Shown piece by piece: positions 1-11,290 of a DNA stretch of 64,000 nucleotides (positions are counted from its first letter, which is position 1; every line of letters starts with the position of its first letter). Source of the stretch: Pyricularia pennisetigena (taxonomy: Eukaryota > Ascomycota > Sordariomycetes > Magnaporthales > Pyriculariaceae). The stretch is taken from positions 5,841,189-5,905,188 of the forward strand of contig NC_043744.1 in the NCBI RefSeq assembly GCF_004337985.1, in the 5' to 3' direction. The position numbers were made by a program, and so were the translations under genes. Below the pieces are notes generated by a model that worked only from the letters and a program-made list of their open reading frames with translations, did no database searches and had not been told where the DNA came from.

Positions 1-31
<31 letters not shown>

Positions 32-1057
32 AAAACGCTCACTATAACCACGCAGCGGGCGGCCGTTAGAAAGCAATTAAACTAGGTTTAATGCCTGCAG
101 CCAGACCATGCTAATAGGTCCAAAGTTTACATGGCATGTCTATTCGAGAAAAGGGGGAAATGAGCTCAAATTCAAAGTAAAACTCCAAACTAAAAAAGCG
201 GCCCGAAAAAGGCTGGTCGGCCGGACGGGACTTGATGCCCGCGTAATATGGAACTACAGTTATACCGAAATCTGGTGTGAGAGTATCTTTAACAAGGAGT
301 AACTGGTACAAGAAATTAAGCCTAGGCGCATCTCCGTCCTGGCTCTTGACTCGTTCTCAGTCCATTCCTATTTCGTATATGGTATATTTTTCATCTAATC
401 ATCCGACGTATCCGCATCGAATGCTTTAGTTTGTCTCGTGGCGTGGGTGGACATGCTTCTAGAACCACGGTGCCGGGTGCTATCGGTGCAGAGGCTATCG
501 GGGTTCCCCTGCAAGGTCCGTCGGACTTGGAACATTGATACCCTTTGATCATTTAATTGGTGATTTAACCTCGTCGTGAGGCATCGCAAATAGGTATCAA
601 CAGCGAAACCTTTAACATTCCAAGAAGCTAGTTTAGATTTGAATTCCAAAGTACCATACATACCAGCGGTAGCCCAGAGTATATTAGACCCACAGTGATG
701 TAGGAGGTGCTCTAACTAGGCCTTGTTTACATGTGATTTCTTAAGCCGCATCATATACTACCGTTGTTTTTATGTCTATTTATCAGCCAAAGTCAAAGTG
801 CTAATGGTTCAAACATCTCGGTTAGTTTGCGAGTCCTGATTCGTTGCCGCCTACATGTGGAGATGCAGAAGAAAAATCTAGATCATTTCTATAAAGAAGC
901 CCGAGATGCAGAGATTTGTATAGATACAAAAAAATATATAAATAACAACGATATCTTCCATTTGATATTTCGTGTGAATGCAACTTGCATTACCACATCA
1001 AAAAATCACCTGTCAAAACGAAAAAAAAGAAGAAAAAAAAAAAAAACCCCCATCAAT
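1..1057. other. Gene-free left end, no recognisable element
   Basis: The window opens in an A-rich tract of about 30 bases. No open frame here resembles a known protein, and I see no RNA gene. The last 100 bases before the first gene are A-rich and probably belong to its promoter and leader. Confidence 0.5.
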
Positions 1058-1366
1058 ATGCAATTCTCTACTCTCATCTTCACCCTTGTTACTCTGGGAT
1101 TTGCTACGGCTGAGCCCATTCCAGCCGACGTGGGCTTGGGCTCCGAGCCACTTGTCGTTCGAAACATCCTCATGCACCCACGAGCGGAGATGGTGTCATG
1201 CTGCGTTGCCAACTTCAAAGGGAACTGCGACTGTGGCTCCTGTCCCATCACTCAATGCGCAGTAAGTATACTGATACAAGTAGAATCCAAACCCCGGGGC
1301 GGTTCAGGAGCTGTTGCTAATAAAACTGCGCAAAAAAAGTACGGCGGACGAGGCTGCAAATGTTAA
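1058..1366 (+). CDS. Small secreted cysteine-rich protein, effector candidate
   Basis: I do not recognise the family. The ATG at 1058 begins a typical signal peptide (about 19 residues, ending FATAEP). Exon 1 is 1058-1261 (68 codons). A donor GTAAGT at 1262, a branch-like CTAAT near 1319 and an AG at 1338-1339 suggest a 78-nt intron, with exon 2 at 1340-1366. The spliced product is 76 aa; its mature part is short and has eight Cys packed in the C-terminal third, including a CC pair, CDCGSC and a terminal GCKC. The intron is a multiple of three and has no stop, so the unspliced form (102 aa) ends in the same eight residues. The size, secretion signal and Cys density fit a fungal effector or antimicrobial-type peptide; the function is unknown. 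Confidence 0.6.
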   Translation: MQFSTLIFTLVTLGFATAEPIPADVGLGSEPLVVRNILMHPRAEMVSCCVANFKGNCDCGSCPITQCAVSILIQVESKPRGGSGAVANKTAQKKYGGRGCKC

Positions 1367-4300
1367 GAAAGTGGCCGGCGACACAATGGGATAGGGAAAC
1401 TCATGTCAGGTGCCCCAGAATAGGCTAAACTACTCCGGATGGGTGCGTTATAACTGGGCCGGGCCGAAGGCCATATTACTGCTAAACATTTTGTTTTGCA
1501 GGGTCCCTTGGAAAACAAAAGTCAAATTGTGTTGGCAGATTCTAGGGGTCCCCAAAGTAACCTAATCGTCCAAGTTTTTATTCGGTGTGCATTTGCGAAA
1601 CACCATTAGCTTTCTTTTTAGTTTGAACAAAATCCATCCAACAAACGGCCAAAGCCAGAGAAGATAAGCCAGTGCAAAAAAACAGCGTCGTGTATTATTA
1701 GGAATATTCTGCAAGCACCAGGATTATATGACTGTATTAATATTACAACGGAGCCTGCGGCAACCACTTGCGTGCCGTTCCTGTCCCTGAACCCATTCAT
1801 TTAGCAGTAAATTTACAGCGCATCCGTCGCTAAGAAGTAACAAAGTGGAAAGCATCACAGTCACTGGCCGAAAACACCGCCCTCATTACAAATGTTGCTT
1901 GGTAGCCTGCCAATGAGGAAACCCGCCCCGCTAGGATCGACATGATAGTCACGGCCCATACCAACAAGAGTGTTTTAATGTCCGACTTTGGGGAATTCGC
2001 CGAGGGTCTTTAAATCCACAGTGGGAGATGGTTTACGTTGCCGTTTTCGGTGCATGTCAGCTGTCGGAGAGCCATTTCTGCCGTTGGCCATTCCAATGAC
2101 TAGGGAACAAGGTTCGTTCATCCAAAGCACCACCTCCAGCCCATACCGTTTGGTAAAGGTGCCACCAAACAGGGGGCCCTGTCATCAAGGCCAGTCCCTC
2201 CAGCCTTCCTGGCACCCAAGGTATAAGCCTATCTTTGGGCGAGTCATTTGACAGGCAACACCAAGGACGATTGGCGGTTGGTCTCGAGGGGTATGATCCC
2301 TGTTGTACCTTTTAGGTGGTACGACGGTAGATTTAGTCAGTGCTTATACGAGCGCCCCCCCGTAACAATTCCGGGGACGTCAAGATTCGCCATTGCCCGT
2401 CCTTGAATAAAAAAGTAGCCGACCTTGGTGCAAAGCGCAGGATAATTATTCAGGCGCCTTAAAAGGCCACTGCGACCAGGAATATCGGATACGCAGAAAG
2501 TATAGCGTAGAGTTTTGCCGGCGACCGCTGTACCGCGCCCGCAACCAAGCTGCGCCGTGTCAGCTATCACTGTGATGCTGGCTTTGTTTGTCTTGGGAAA
2601 CGGATTAGACTGATTATACATAGTAAACAAATAACCAAACATACCATACCAGCCCAGATCGACCTGCAATCAGACTCGATAACAAGTGCCGGGACTGCAA
2701 TGGCCACAACGGTATCCAGGCGGGTTGGGTTGTTTAGTTTTTCTGGCAAGTTTGTCTTTTTGCCAACTAAGCAGTGAAGTATCCTGTCATCCATGGCGAA
2801 AGCTTGATATAGAGTTCTTGCCAGGAGCTTATGAAGCGCGACACCGAGTGGTACGACAAGTTGACAACAAGGGTTGGGCCGGTATCGGGTCATCAAGGAG
2901 GGCTACCCCACGTAACGACACCCACCTTGACGACGCAGGAAGAATGCAAACGTAATTGTTATAAAAGTAAATGTGTAAAAATATGGACATTCCCCTAAAT
3001 AAGTGCCAGTCACGCTTTATTTTGAGTGTTGCATAAGTGAAAGTCCTATTGACAAAATTGAAATTATACTTTGGTGGTGGATTGCAATGTAACAAAAGAT
3101 TCCTACAAATGAGTAAAAGATTAATGTTGATCGAAATTTACTGCGAGAAAACCCATTAACTACATGTGCGTTTTCATAACCGGTTTTCTGGAATCCATTT
3201 ATTTCCAGTACACAATTACTTCTAGAAAGCCACTGCTGGTCTAATGCAAGCTTTACTCAGAATTTGCATAAATTTGCATAAAATATCTTTGTTCCGACAC
3301 GAAAGGGCGCCGATTTCAAACCATCTTCAAAACCTTTTATCCCTTTGGTACTGCTCTTGTGCCATCATGATTATGAAACTGCGTCCTCAGAAATGTCGCC
3401 TTAACAACCAAACCCACGTCGGTATTGCATAGAACAACAGAAAATCCCTCCAGACTCCAGAGGAGCTATCCTCCTTTGTGATGCAGGCCGCAAACTGTAT
3501 TATATGCGCAATCATATGCAACAAAAGCGACAACCTGTAACACTTGTAAAAGAGAAAGGACAAAAGAAATAAATGAAAGTGTGAAAACGAAAGTGACGCA
3601 AGAAAATGGCACATAATCAAAGAGAGAAACATGTACAGCTTAAGCATTTTGGTTATTTTCTTGCGCCGTGCAAGCGACTTTCGCCGCTCCTGTCAGACGT
3701 AACAGCATTCCCAGTGCTCACCAGCCGTGGTGCCAGGTGGTGAGCAATGAGAATCAAGCCATTTCGGCCAAGTGGCGTTCCCCAGCCTGAGCCGCCGCCG
3801 CTCCCGCGTGATGCTCGACTACGCTTGCTGCCGTATGCCCACATCCCACTGTCGGAGGAGCCCCAGCGGAGCCGCAGCCTGCATTTCCGGCAGGGTCAGC
3901 TCCGGGGAGAGCATCATATGCTGCGCCCGTCAGTATGATTGCCACAGGCCGTTGCCCCGGGCCGCTCAAGAGCTGAAGTCTTGTCCGATGGCTTGCATAC
4001 TCTGTTATATATCACATGTCCAGGCCGCGAGGTGTTTTGCCTGCATGGCGACAGGGCCGCGCTGCAGCCGCTACGCTCCATGGAGAATGGGAAGCACAAC
4101 GCCACAGGGCCGGTGAATTCAAACGCCCTCGTGCGTGGCGGTCTAGTCGGCTGCGGCTGGGCTCGTGCAGTCCTGGCTCTCTTCAGCGGGGAGATAGCGC
4201 CTTTATGTGCACTAGCGGCCAAGATGCTGAGCTTTTCTGCCGAGGAAAGTTGATCACCAGGTTGAGATACAGTATATGCTTGTATTTCTCCAAGTAAAGA

Positions 4301-4498
4301 CCCTGCGAGCATATCGAGCTTTATATATGTGATATATTATATATACCACCCTCTCCACACCTGTCGAGATGTTTCCGGACTGCTCATCGCTCAATCCGCT
4401 CAGCAAACAATCCCACCACGCTTTCATTTCAGCTTGATCTCTTCGCCCTAAAAAGACACTTTTCCTGCCTGTTCTTTTCCACTCAACCCGCCTATAAA
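1367..4498. other. Intergenic region with one GC-rich possible gene relic
   Basis: Mostly AT-rich with short meaningless frames. The stretch from about 3660 to 4255 is distinctly GC-richer than its flanks and gives short overlapping frames on both strands, as a decayed coding region would. One frame at 3939-4253 is open for 104 codons but matches no family I know. I cannot name a parent gene. Confidence 0.35.
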
Positions 4499-4855
4499 AT
4501 GCGTTCTCTCATCATCATCGGGCTCGCGGCACTTGCCGGTATGACCGCGTCTGCCGAACTGCAAGGCCTCGATGTCGACAGGATACATTACAGAAGAGCC
4601 CTACAGCCACCGGCGGCAATGCCCGCCCCGAGACTACTGCGCAGAGCCGGCCTGACGCCGCCAGCGTCGGCACTAGTGATCCCTGGAACATCGCCGCATG
4701 TCGAGCCGCCAGTCACGATCCCTCCAAAAACAAGGAAGCCGGAGATACAGATTCCTGATATAGACTCTGACGCCTTCACTTCTTCCGGCGTGGTCAACGC
4801 AGTGGGCTTTGAGGTATTTGCTCTGGCTGCGGCTGTTGGAGCGTACCTGCTTTGA
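4499..4855 (+). CDS. Small secreted, probably GPI-anchored protein
   Basis: This is a 118-aa single-exon protein of unknown family. It has an N-terminal signal peptide (about 19 residues, ending MTASAE), a Pro-rich middle with PP pairs and no Cys, and a hydrophobic C-terminal tail ending AVGAYLL that is preceded by small residues (SSGVVNA). That layout is the classical GPI-anchor signal. A role at the plasma membrane or cell wall is inferred only from this topology. The start is supported by the signal peptide and by a CT-rich leader upstream (about 4340-4498). The protein could equally be a short secreted protein with a hydrophobic tail. Confidence 0.6.
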   Translation: MRSLIIIGLAALAGMTASAELQGLDVDRIHYRRALQPPAAMPAPRLLRRAGLTPPASALVIPGTSPHVEPPVTIPPKTRKPEIQIPDIDSDAFTSSGVVNAVGFEVFALAAAVGAYLL

Positions 4856-6561
4856 ACAGGGACGGGAGCTTTTCTTTTATGTTTTTGGGAGGAGAGTCAG
4901 GAGAGAACCAACAGCCGACATGTTGATGGGCCGGTGTGGGCTTAGCAGACGGATTACGTTGTTTTGGAGCGGCACAAGACAAATGGAGGCTGGCTTGAAC
5001 GGTGAACAGTAGCCCTTTCAGTGTATAGGGCGGGCCCTTACGTTGCAGACGATGGAATTATACCAAACAACCAGCATTAATAACAAACTTAACAAGCGCC
5101 AAAGCAGACCAAGAGAGCACCGCCCCTGAATGCGGGCATGCGTAACATAGCACCAAACATGTTGGGATGAAATCGCTCCCAAGTCTTTTGCGGTTCAGCC
5201 TAGTTGCGTTATAATTAGAATTATATTATTCAACAGATTAACTAAAGTTAAGGCCTGCCAAAACCCGAAAACAGGCTTAACTAGTCTGAAGACATCGTGT
5301 CGATTTTCACCGTTTATGGCGGTATATACACTGTAGATACACTGTAATCGCAAAAAACAACGGTATAAACATTGTGTAAAATTAAATATACAAATAAAAA
5401 AGTAAAGAGAAATCGTAAAAATATAACGTAACCTGCATTATATTATTTCAGATTGTGTCATCTTTGGGCTTAATAACCGTATTATCACCTGCCCTAATTT
5501 TTAGTAACAATTAAATATTAAATATATTTTTCTGAATTGTTATCTTGACGTTTATATTTAATCTGCTTAGTATCATTAACGATGTGTTATGTGGGTGAGG
5601 AATGGGATTATGTAATATTGAGTTTTCTTTATACTATGGTGCAAAATGCATATAGGTATCGACTATCGTTTAAAATAATTATTTTATTAACGTTCATATT
5701 TAATTTAATAGTTTGTTTCAAAACTTGAATAATTAGCCCCATTAAATATCAAACTAAATATTACTCATATATTAGTGATAAATAATCCTATACTTCAGAA
5801 AATTCATTCAACTTTTTTTTACAGATTTGTTTGAATCAAACAAGACTAAAACAAAGAAAAATACAAATTTACCATTCTTTTTATAAAATGATAATAAAGT
5901 TAATTACTGAACATGAGATTGCATATGGGCGTTTGTTTATATACGAAATCCAGTCCCTGGAATTTTGATTTTGTTACGGTTAAAAGTGGTAAAAGTATAA
6001 GTGTTTCAATTGCAAATTTAATATACAAATATATATATTTTGCTTATTCGATTATTTATTAGCTTGTACAATGCAATATTTATGCCGAAATTTAAAATGC
6101 TATAATAAATACGTATGTCACCCCCTACGAACGGAAATGTTGAAATTGTATTGAAAGACAAAAATATTACAAAAGAAAATCGAAAATTGAAAAGAAATCG
6201 AAAAAACAGTACAGCCATAAACGGATGAAAAACGGGTGGTATCGAATTCGACCATTTTGGTAAAAGAAATTATAAATTAAATCATTATTAATAATCCTAT
6301 CAAATACCATATCCAACCTGCGATTTCTATTTATTCTTTTATAGCGGAGTGTTGGTCGCCGAAATGCTGAAAATACTGCCATCAATGACGATAATCGACA
6401 AGATGTCTTCAGATCTGAACCAGAGCGTTCTTTGGATGGACCCACAGGTACATGCAAAGCCACGAATTGAGCCACGGGTCGATGAATGTAGCTCTGGGCT
6501 TTAGGGATGAGGCCTTAGACTAGCTGACACGGGCCCCCCGTGCGGGGGGTTTTGGAATGTC
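4856..6561. other. AT-rich gene desert
   Basis: From about 5040 to 6480 the sequence is strongly AT-rich with no sustained coding frame on either strand. It resembles the AT-rich, RIP-degraded repeat blocks of ascomycete genomes, but I recognise no parent transposon. A GC-rich hairpin-like string (cccccgtgcgggggg) lies at about 6534-6550, just downstream of the stop of the next gene on the minus strand. Confidence 0.5.
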
Positions 6562-7215
6562 TTAACTAGAGTTGGCAGATAAAGATCTATCATCCCTCTT
6601 GCCCTTGAAGACCATGATCTTGTCGTTTTTGAGATAGACCGGCTCGCATTGCTGGCTAAAGTCAACCACGATGCCCTCAATAACAATCTTAATGCCTTTT
6701 CGGGCCCTATAAGTGTGGTTGCGGATGTAGCGGGCTCCATTGGACTTGTAGAGTGTATACAGGCAAAAGTCGGACTCAGGGGTCTTGCCCAAGCGCTGCT
6801 TTGCATAGCAAACAGCTGTCTCAAATGAGCAGGAAGGATCAAAATTAAGGCGAAGTTCTGTACTTTTAAACTCTCCCACATAGCCCCTCACGACGACGAT
6901 CTTATCGTTTGGTTCGTACTCCGGCTCGCAGTGCTGGTTGAATTTGACTGGGATACCCTCGATCGTGATTTGCTTGTTCCTTGGGATTTGGTAGCTGTGG
7001 TTGCGGTCAGTGCGACCTTGTTTTTTCATGAACACTGTGTATTTGCAGGGCGGGTGTGGAGGGATCTTGTTTGAATCTTGTCTTTGGAGCTTCTGCAAAC
7101 CTTGCTTAGCTTTGCAGAGCCCCGTTTGGTATGAACACGAGGGAATGAGCATGGCGTGTGCTGTGGAGAGGAGGATAAGGGCGGAAACCAAGGTTTTAAA
7201 AGCCGGAGTGTGCAT
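6562..7215 (-). CDS. Secreted protein with two MAX-like repeats, effector candidate
   Basis: This single-exon 217-aa protein starts with a signal peptide (about 21 residues, ending TAHA). The rest is two related units, about residues 24-111 and 127-206. Each holds Cys-x6-Cys near its start (C27/C34 and C129/C136) and an AKQ(G/R)L helix-like segment. Each then has a Cys (C57, C151), the motif NHxY, I-x-IEGI-x-V-x-F, a second Cys exactly 39 residues after the first (C96, C190), and CEPxY followed by NDKI and V. The Cys-Cys spacing and beta-strand-rich pattern between them resemble MAX-fold effectors of blast fungi (the AVR1-CO39/AVR-Pia/ToxB fold), here duplicated. That MAX effectors are secreted virulence proteins with a Cys-bridged beta-sandwich is known. 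Membership of this protein is inferred from pattern, not from a search. Confidence 0.7.
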   Translation of the reverse strand: MHTPAFKTLVSALILLSTAHAMLIPSCSYQTGLCKAKQGLQKLQRQDSNKIPPHPPCKYTVFMKKQGRTDRNHSYQIPRNKQITIEGIPVKFNQHCEPEYEPNDKIVVVRGYVGEFKSTELRLNFDPSCSFETAVCYAKQRLGKTPESDFCLYTLYKSNGARYIRNHTYRARKGIKIVIEGIVVDFSQQCEPVYLKNDKIMVFKGKRDDRSLSANSS

Positions 7216-9097
7216 TTTTGCTCTGGGAAAGAAAAGTTGAATAGAAATTATAAGAGAATGTGACAGGTTGGGATGGATGAGAGTAACAATTCAGAGATGG
7301 CAGACAAGAGGAATTGGTATCGTTATAAATTTATCACAGATTTTGCTCAAGAGCGGAACAGGGTATAAGCTAGGATGCGTATTGACAGCAAGTCAACGCA
7401 ATTCTATTTAATGCATGCCAAGGCGTTAAAATGGTTTATCCGTCATGATAACCATAATAAGAATAGCAGTGTTATAGTTAAAAATAGACGTAATAACCTC
7501 GGCACTTCTGAGGCCTGTCAGTATGGGGCTGAGGTTCGGAAAACTAAACTAAGAAACGAAAGAGAAGGATAAAAAGAGTTATAGAAATCGGGCTGACCGT
7601 CTGAATCCCTCGTATTTTGAATTTTTATTTATTTATTTCAATTAGGAAAGCTGAGCCTTGGCAGGCGTGCAATCCTCGTCAGGTTATTTGCGCAGCCCAC
7701 CATGCCGCCCAAACCGTTTTATTTAGCGTCGGGAAACATGGTCAACTCTATCTGCCGAGTACAGGCGAGGAGGCGCAGGGTACGCTCTTCTGTGCCGATC
7801 ATAACAAATCTGATTAATGAGATGAAAGCGGCCGTTTTGAAAAGCTTCCAATTACTTTCTGCCTGACTACTCGATTCCGGTTGATGGGTTCCCTGGCAAC
7901 AAGAACCACAAGTTGAATAGAAGAGTAGGGCTTGAGCAAATTCGAGTTGGCAGCGTGGCATAGGCGATGCGAACTTGATGGGGCAACTGCCAACTACTGT
8001 AATAAAGCAAATATCGGTGATTCTCTACGCCGATATGGGAATTCTGCATATTTGCCACCCACAAAATCAATTTCGGCCTTAGGCTCCGTGGCCTACTGTA
8101 CATATACGGGGGAGTTTATTAAACCTTGGATTTTAATCTGCATATGTAGTCCCGCCTCTACCAATGTCAATAAATTCAACTACCCCGAGTAGTCGAGCTT
8201 CTCCTCAAATAACACTCCAGTAGGCGCTCACGTCGGAAAAAGGCACAAGCAAGTCTGAGAGCGGGTATATGGCACAGAACTTACGAATCCTTGATACAAA
8301 ACTTTTAAAACAACAAAGATCACTTTGGAGCGGTTGAAAAATGGTTCTCGTCGACCTTTCGAACCCTTTGTTATGAGACACAACTACAGGCCTACAAGTA
8401 GTCTCAAAGTGCGAAAGAGGGTTAGTTACCAGCCTCGGGCGATTGGTGGCTGGTCAAGAGCCCTGCAGATCGTAACCTTTAATTCAAAAGCTCGAAACAA
8501 AAAAAGAAACTGTCATCCTTGACAAGTTTGAAGTAAATACCATATTTAACATTGAAGATCGCTTTTATTTATAGCAAACAACCTGTGCTCTGCCGGCCAG
8601 CACTTTTTGACTCTAACTTTAGGTTGTTTACCTGAATACAGTATGGGTGGGGGATTCAATCCGGGGACGGCAACAGAGATCACATTTTATGCTTAGGATA
8701 ACTAGCCCTTTTCCTGACCTTTCCAAAGCCGGCCTTCCTGGGCCCCCTAAGAATATCATAATTACGGGGCTTGCAAGCACTTTTCAAACCGGGACCGTGC
8801 CTGTCGCCGGAACCATATCAGGATAAGTAGTGGGCTGTCGCGACAGAGAAGCGTGCCCAAGCGACCTTTCCGACGGACTTTTCCAATCCGATCCTTAATG
8901 GCAGTTTGTTGCTCCCCAGTGTTGATTACAGCTTGTCCAGCTAGATATAGAGCTGTTTGATACCCCAAACGGTCACTTTCGCATGCGCCAACAGTGACCT
9001 TTTCTTTACCACCATCCATCACATCTGTTTCCTTATTTTTCAACACGTTAAACCTGCTTCTACTATTCCCATTATACTTCCATTTTCGCCGTACATC
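7216..9097. other. Intergenic, no gene supported
   Basis: The first 150 bases are presumably the promoter of the minus-strand effector candidate. The remainder has only short frames without family resemblance. No repeat or RNA gene was recognised. Confidence 0.45.
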
Positions 9098-9742
9098 ATG
9101 CGCTTCCTCACCCTTGTTCGAGCGGCAGCCGTGCTTGCTTTTAGCAGTCCGGTGCTGAGCGCTCCCCATCCGAATGGCGCCGATGTGAAGCCCCAAAGGA
9201 AGTCGGGACCATGCATTGAAGAATATGAGCAGAGGGCGATAAGCACAGGATTCAGAACCTGGTGGCCCCTTGAGAAAAAGAATCCTTGTCTAAGAAAGAG
9301 GTGCGCCCAAGGTGGTATTTTGGACAACAATGATCCCCCACCTGCCACCGGGGTCCACGGACACGCTGCCAGAGGATTGAAATCAAGAGAGACTCAAACG
9401 GAGTCGATTCGACAGAGTCGCGGCAACCGGGGGGCAGGTTGCCAGAGACTCAAGCAGAAGCTGAACGAAAAGGGCGGGAGGGCGTACCATAAGTTCAAGA
9501 ACCTAGTGGGCTTCGGCGGCACGGTCAGTGGGCAAGGCGGGAGTGCAGATCCCCATCGTCCGGCCAATTTGGCACCGATCCGGGTACCTAGCCACGAGGC
9601 CTTCTCACAAGACCTTCCGGATTTTTTGAAGAGCCCTATGGCCGCTGATCGATTAAAAAAAGACCGCGGTTATGCCAAAAACTACCAACGCTACCAACGC
9701 CACAACTACAGCCCCGGCGGCGGCGGCGGCGGCAATGAATAA
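9098..9742 (+). CDS. Secreted protein of unknown family with glycine-rich tail
   Basis: The ATG at 9098 gives a 214-aa protein with a clear signal peptide (about 21 residues, ending SSPVLSAP). An earlier in-frame ATG at 8957 would bury that signal and is rejected. The mature part is basic, has four Cys (GPC, NPC, KRC and GC near the middle), no obvious domain, and a C-terminal run of Gly encoded by a GGC repeat (9718-9734). No intron is needed. It sits among other small secreted proteins, so it counts as an effector-type candidate, but no function can be assigned. Confidence 0.6.
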   Translation: MRFLTLVRAAAVLAFSSPVLSAPHPNGADVKPQRKSGPCIEEYEQRAISTGFRTWWPLEKKNPCLRKRCAQGGILDNNDPPPATGVHGHAARGLKSRETQTESIRQSRGNRGAGCQRLKQKLNEKGGRAYHKFKNLVGFGGTVSGQGGSADPHRPANLAPIRVPSHEAFSQDLPDFLKSPMAADRLKKDRGYAKNYQRYQRHNYSPGGGGGGNE

Positions 9743-10232
9743 TGAGAAGTATTTAGGATGTAGGCAGGGTATATAATGACAAGAGCGTTAGGAGACAAAT
9801 AAACATTCTCAATTCCTCAGAGTTTCCTGGCTGCGTGTAAGAACTCTTGGTGGAATGTAGGCTACGCGAGCACCGACGACCTAATATGTCTGGTGCTTCT
9901 AAGCCCATGACGCAACGTGACCCAAAACTTCTTGTAATCAAGTGTCGTGTTCAGCGAAAAAAAAAAGCAGTACATTTGCCCTTGCGTAATAATTCCATGC
10001 AAAGGTTTCTAGCAAAAAAGGTGATGGATGACACCGTGTCATGCGCTTCTTACAAGAAGTAAATTGAATTGTTTTCTTAGCTTTGCTTTTCTCAGGTCAA
10101 AGAACCCCGGCTTTTTGGGCTCTTTGCAAACCAAAGTCGAGCCTTGAATAGCATACCGTATTTGGGATATTTTGGTATTTTAGTGAATCGACGAGCACTA
10201 GTCTAGCATGTGCTGCCTAGCGGGATTGTGTG

Positions 10233-10295
<63 letters not shown>

Positions 10296-10576
10296 CTTGG
10301 GGCTGACCGGGGTTCGTGGAGTTTGCTTGATATAAATAAGGATTCAGCGGTAAACAGGGTTTGCTTGTTCCCACTAAATACAAAAAAAGCATCTTTAGCT
10401 AATAATATAGTCGCAGATTTTCCCTCGGATTTTTCGAAAAAAAATATATATATTTATTCAAACGTTGTCCTTTATCACTCGCTTGTTTCTTTGCCCAAGT
10501 TCTTCCACCTCTTCGTCCACCCTCTGATCAAAATTACGCACTCTTCCCCAGAACAACTCGCCGTCAAGCCGCTAAA
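9743..10576. other. Intergenic with a long homopolymer pair
   Basis: No gene is supported. The region contains the T45/A17 tract listed separately. The last 100 bases are rich in CT and look like the leader of the next gene. Confidence 0.5.
10234..10295. repeat. T45-A17 homopolymer tract
   Basis: About 45 T (10234-10278) are followed directly by 17 A (10279-10295). The two halves can pair as a hairpin. Such tracts are unstable and the lengths given may be sequencing or assembly estimates. Confidence 0.8.
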
Positions 10577-11290
10577 ATGTTTCTTCCAAGATTTCTCTTA
10601 ATTCTTAGCCTTTCTTTTTCTCAGCTTGGTACTATCGCAGCAGAAACCCCACTGGTTTTGTACAGAGCCGAGTTCAGGACCCCTAGGGACATCCACGTCG
10701 AGAGATTCGCGCTTGAAGAATATAACAGTAACTGTTTTCACATACCCGGACGCAAAAGGTACAAACATGACCCAGGAAAATGGGAGCTGGTGCGCTGCAG
10801 CCATGTTTACTACCTAGGACGCCATGCATGGCACACGCCGCGGTCTGCATACCTCGCTTCGACATCTGCGAACAGGGATTTCCCCACAGAGTTTGCCCTC
10901 GGACTTAACAAATATCGTGTTATTTATATTTATTACATCGACGCAACCGATTTGAAGTGCTGGTCCTCCAGGAATGCATATGAAGCTAAAGGGAAAACTT
11001 ATCCTTACCCCGAGCAGGAACAGTATGCGATTTGGAATGGTGTCGATTGGAGAAGAATAATCGGGTGGGAGGAATTCAAGCCGGCCGGCGTCCCAGACCC
11101 CAGAACCGGACAGACCATGACGAAACCCCAAAGCTCATATTGGGTCAACCCAGCCTATGCAGGCCGCTTGGGAATTGGTAACCAGGGCGAAGTTTTTTGG
11201 AAAGAGACTGGAAAGCTTTATGAGCCACCAATACCTAGGGCAAATGATAACCCATGGGTTTACATTGACGATCTTCGGAAAAAGGATTGA
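10577..11290 (+). CDS. Secreted ADP-ribosyltransferase-like protein (heat-labile enterotoxin A-chain family)
   Basis: This single-exon 237-aa protein has a signal peptide (about 22 residues, ending TIAAE). The mature part carries the signature of the R-S-E class of mono-ADP-ribosyltransferases: an Arg in a short strand (LYR, R30), an STS motif at 95-97, and an E-x-E catalytic pair (E146/E148) followed by the family's W-x-x-I-x-GW pattern. Enzymes of this class move ADP-ribose from NAD+ to a protein side chain. Many plant- and insect-associated fungi secrete members, usually with unknown targets. The length suits a catalytic chain alone; no B subunit is visible nearby. It lies in the effector-rich, AT-rich part of the window. 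The family call is fairly firm; activity and target are inference. Confidence 0.72.
   Translation: MFLPRFLLILSLSFSQLGTIAAETPLVLYRAEFRTPRDIHVERFALEEYNSNCFHIPGRKRYKHDPGKWELVRCSHVYYLGRHAWHTPRSAYLASTSANRDFPTEFALGLNKYRVIYIYYIDATDLKCWSSRNAYEAKGKTYPYPEQEQYAIWNGVDWRRIIGWEEFKPAGVPDPRTGQTMTKPQSSYWVNPAYAGRLGIGNQGEVFWKETGKLYEPPIPRANDNPWVYIDDLRKKD

Noticed and set aside
3772..4253. Short Cys-containing frames in a GC-rich island
   Set aside because: Several overlapping frames are equally open, with no signal peptide and no family match; kept only as a possible relic.
8957..9097. N-terminal extension of the secreted protein at 9098
   Set aside because: It would place 47 residues before a clear signal peptide.
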